Shown here in pieces: positions 63,528-64,000 of a stretch of DNA of 64,000 nucleotides. The position numbers were made by a program, and so were the translations under genes. The DNA lies in NCBI RefSeq assembly GCF_017744395.1, contig NZ_JAGIBI010000006.1, positions 124,001-188,000 of the forward strand, read 5' to 3'. This DNA comes from Herbaspirillum sp. (GTDB lineage: Bacteria; Pseudomonadota; Gammaproteobacteria; Burkholderiales; Burkholderiaceae_D). The notes under the pieces are model-generated. The model saw only the letters and a program-made list of their open reading frames with translations, made no database searches and had not been told where the DNA came from. Numbering within the stretch: position 1 is the first letter of the stretch; each line of letters begins with the position of its first letter.

Positions 63528-64000
63528 TTAGGCCAGCGGTCGGGTACAGGCGACCAGGTAGTTGACGTCGGTATCGTTGTTGAGCGAGTAGATCTTGGTC
63601 AGCGGGTTGTAACTCAGGCCCTTGAAGCCGTCGATCTCCAGGCTCGCTTGGCGGATATAGCGCGCCAGTTCGGCCGGGGTGATGAACTTGGCGTAGTCGT
63701 GCGTTCCCTTGGGCAGCATGCGCAACAGGTATTCGGCGCCGATGATCGCCAGCAGGTAAGCCTTGGGATTGCGGTTGAGCGTGGAGAAGAACAGCTTGCC
63801 GCCAGGTTTGACCAGGGTGGCGCAGGCGCGCACGATGGAGGAGGGATCGGGCACGTGCTCCAGCATTTCCATGCAGGTGACGACGTCGAATTGCCCCGGC
63901 TCGCGGGCGGCCATGTCTTCCGCGGCGATCTTTTCATAGCGCACCTGCACGCCGGATTCCATGCTGTGCAGGTCGGCTACCTTCAGGGCCTTGTCGGAGA
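63528..64000 (-). CDS. ubiG: Ubiquinone biosynthesis O-methyltransferase, C-terminal part
   Basis: The gene runs off the right edge; 157 codons of the C-terminal part are present. The sequence includes [25 protein letters not shown], the SAM-domain block [41 protein letters not shown] (motif with D-V-V-x-C-M-E-M-L-E-H-V) and [19 protein letters not shown], all typical of UbiG. The enzyme makes both O-methylations of ubiquinone synthesis. The start lies outside the window; an internal ATG at 63962 is not the real start. Confidence 0.95.
   Translation of the reverse strand, partial: SDKALKVADLHSMESGVQVRYEKIAAEDMAAREPGQFDVVTCMEMLEHVPDPSSIVRACATLVKPGGKLFFSTLNRNPKAYLLAIIGAEYLLRMLPKGTHDYAKFITPAELARYIRQASLEIDGFKGLSYNPLTKIYSLNNDTDVNYLVACTRPLA

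Overview
The window looks like chromosome of a beta-proteobacterium of the order Burkholderiales, most likely Oxalobacteraceae (Herbaspirillum/Collimonas-like). The evidence is the high GC content, a trimeric porin of the Burkholderiales type, a beta-proteobacterial tmRNA with tag ANDNSYALAA, and the ubiG-gph pair at the right edge. All calls come from reading the sequence; no database search was run.

Layout. (1) 1-7.0 kb: the start of a 5-oxoprolinase/hydantoinase gene faces a five-gene branched-chain-amino-acid-type ABC transporter operon, followed by a DUF1445 (D-glutamate cyclase-like) gene and an NTF2-like gene. (2) 7.1-10.9 kb: porin, chemoreceptor, winged-helix regulator. (3) 11.0-17.8 kb: a LysR regulator divergent from an SDR dehydrogenase, a TRAP transporter (DctP plus fused DctQM) and a split transketolase, which reads as a small-carbohydrate uptake and catabolism operon. 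(4) 18.0-20.5 kb: a polar amino acid ABC transporter. (5) 20.7-44.8 kb: an accessory region rich in secreted or envelope proteins: a VIT/VWA-like protein, Sel1 and ankyrin repeat proteins, two OmpA-domain proteins, a short RHS protein, many small Cys-containing exported proteins, an unusual membrane-protein pair, an ECF sigma factor with its probable anti-sigma factor, a CHAT-protease/TPR protein and a GGDEF-EAL protein. (6) 45.0-47.2 kb: chromate resistance chrBA. (7) 47.4-51.7 kb: a GGDEF protein coupled to a frameshifted response regulator, then a 7TMR-DISM histidine kinase/response regulator pair. (8) 51.8-57.9 kb: a two-partner secretion locus (TpsA/TpsB). (9) 58.2-64 kb: an integrase remnant beside ssrA, a giant AsmA/DUF748 protein, gph and the 3' part of ubiG.

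The most interesting observation is in region 5. Five transcription starts there carry the same bipartite element, TAACCC (once CAACCC), then 16-17 bases, then CGTT. This is the form of an ECF sigma promoter (AACC at -35, CGT at -10). The elements precede the VIT protein, the small-protein/OmpA-lipoprotein operon, the small-Cys-protein/RHS operon, a divergent small Cys protein, and a seven-gene operon ending in an OmpA protein. Together they would place about 15 almost entirely exported or membrane proteins under one sigma factor, with the ECF gene at 37975-38580 as the obvious candidate. I know of no described system with this composition.

A second notable point is the response regulator at 48014-48726. 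Its degenerate receiver domain is split at a run of nine A residues that is also a perfect -1 slippery site. The downstream diguanylate cyclase starts inside its stop codon, so slippage could gate its expression.
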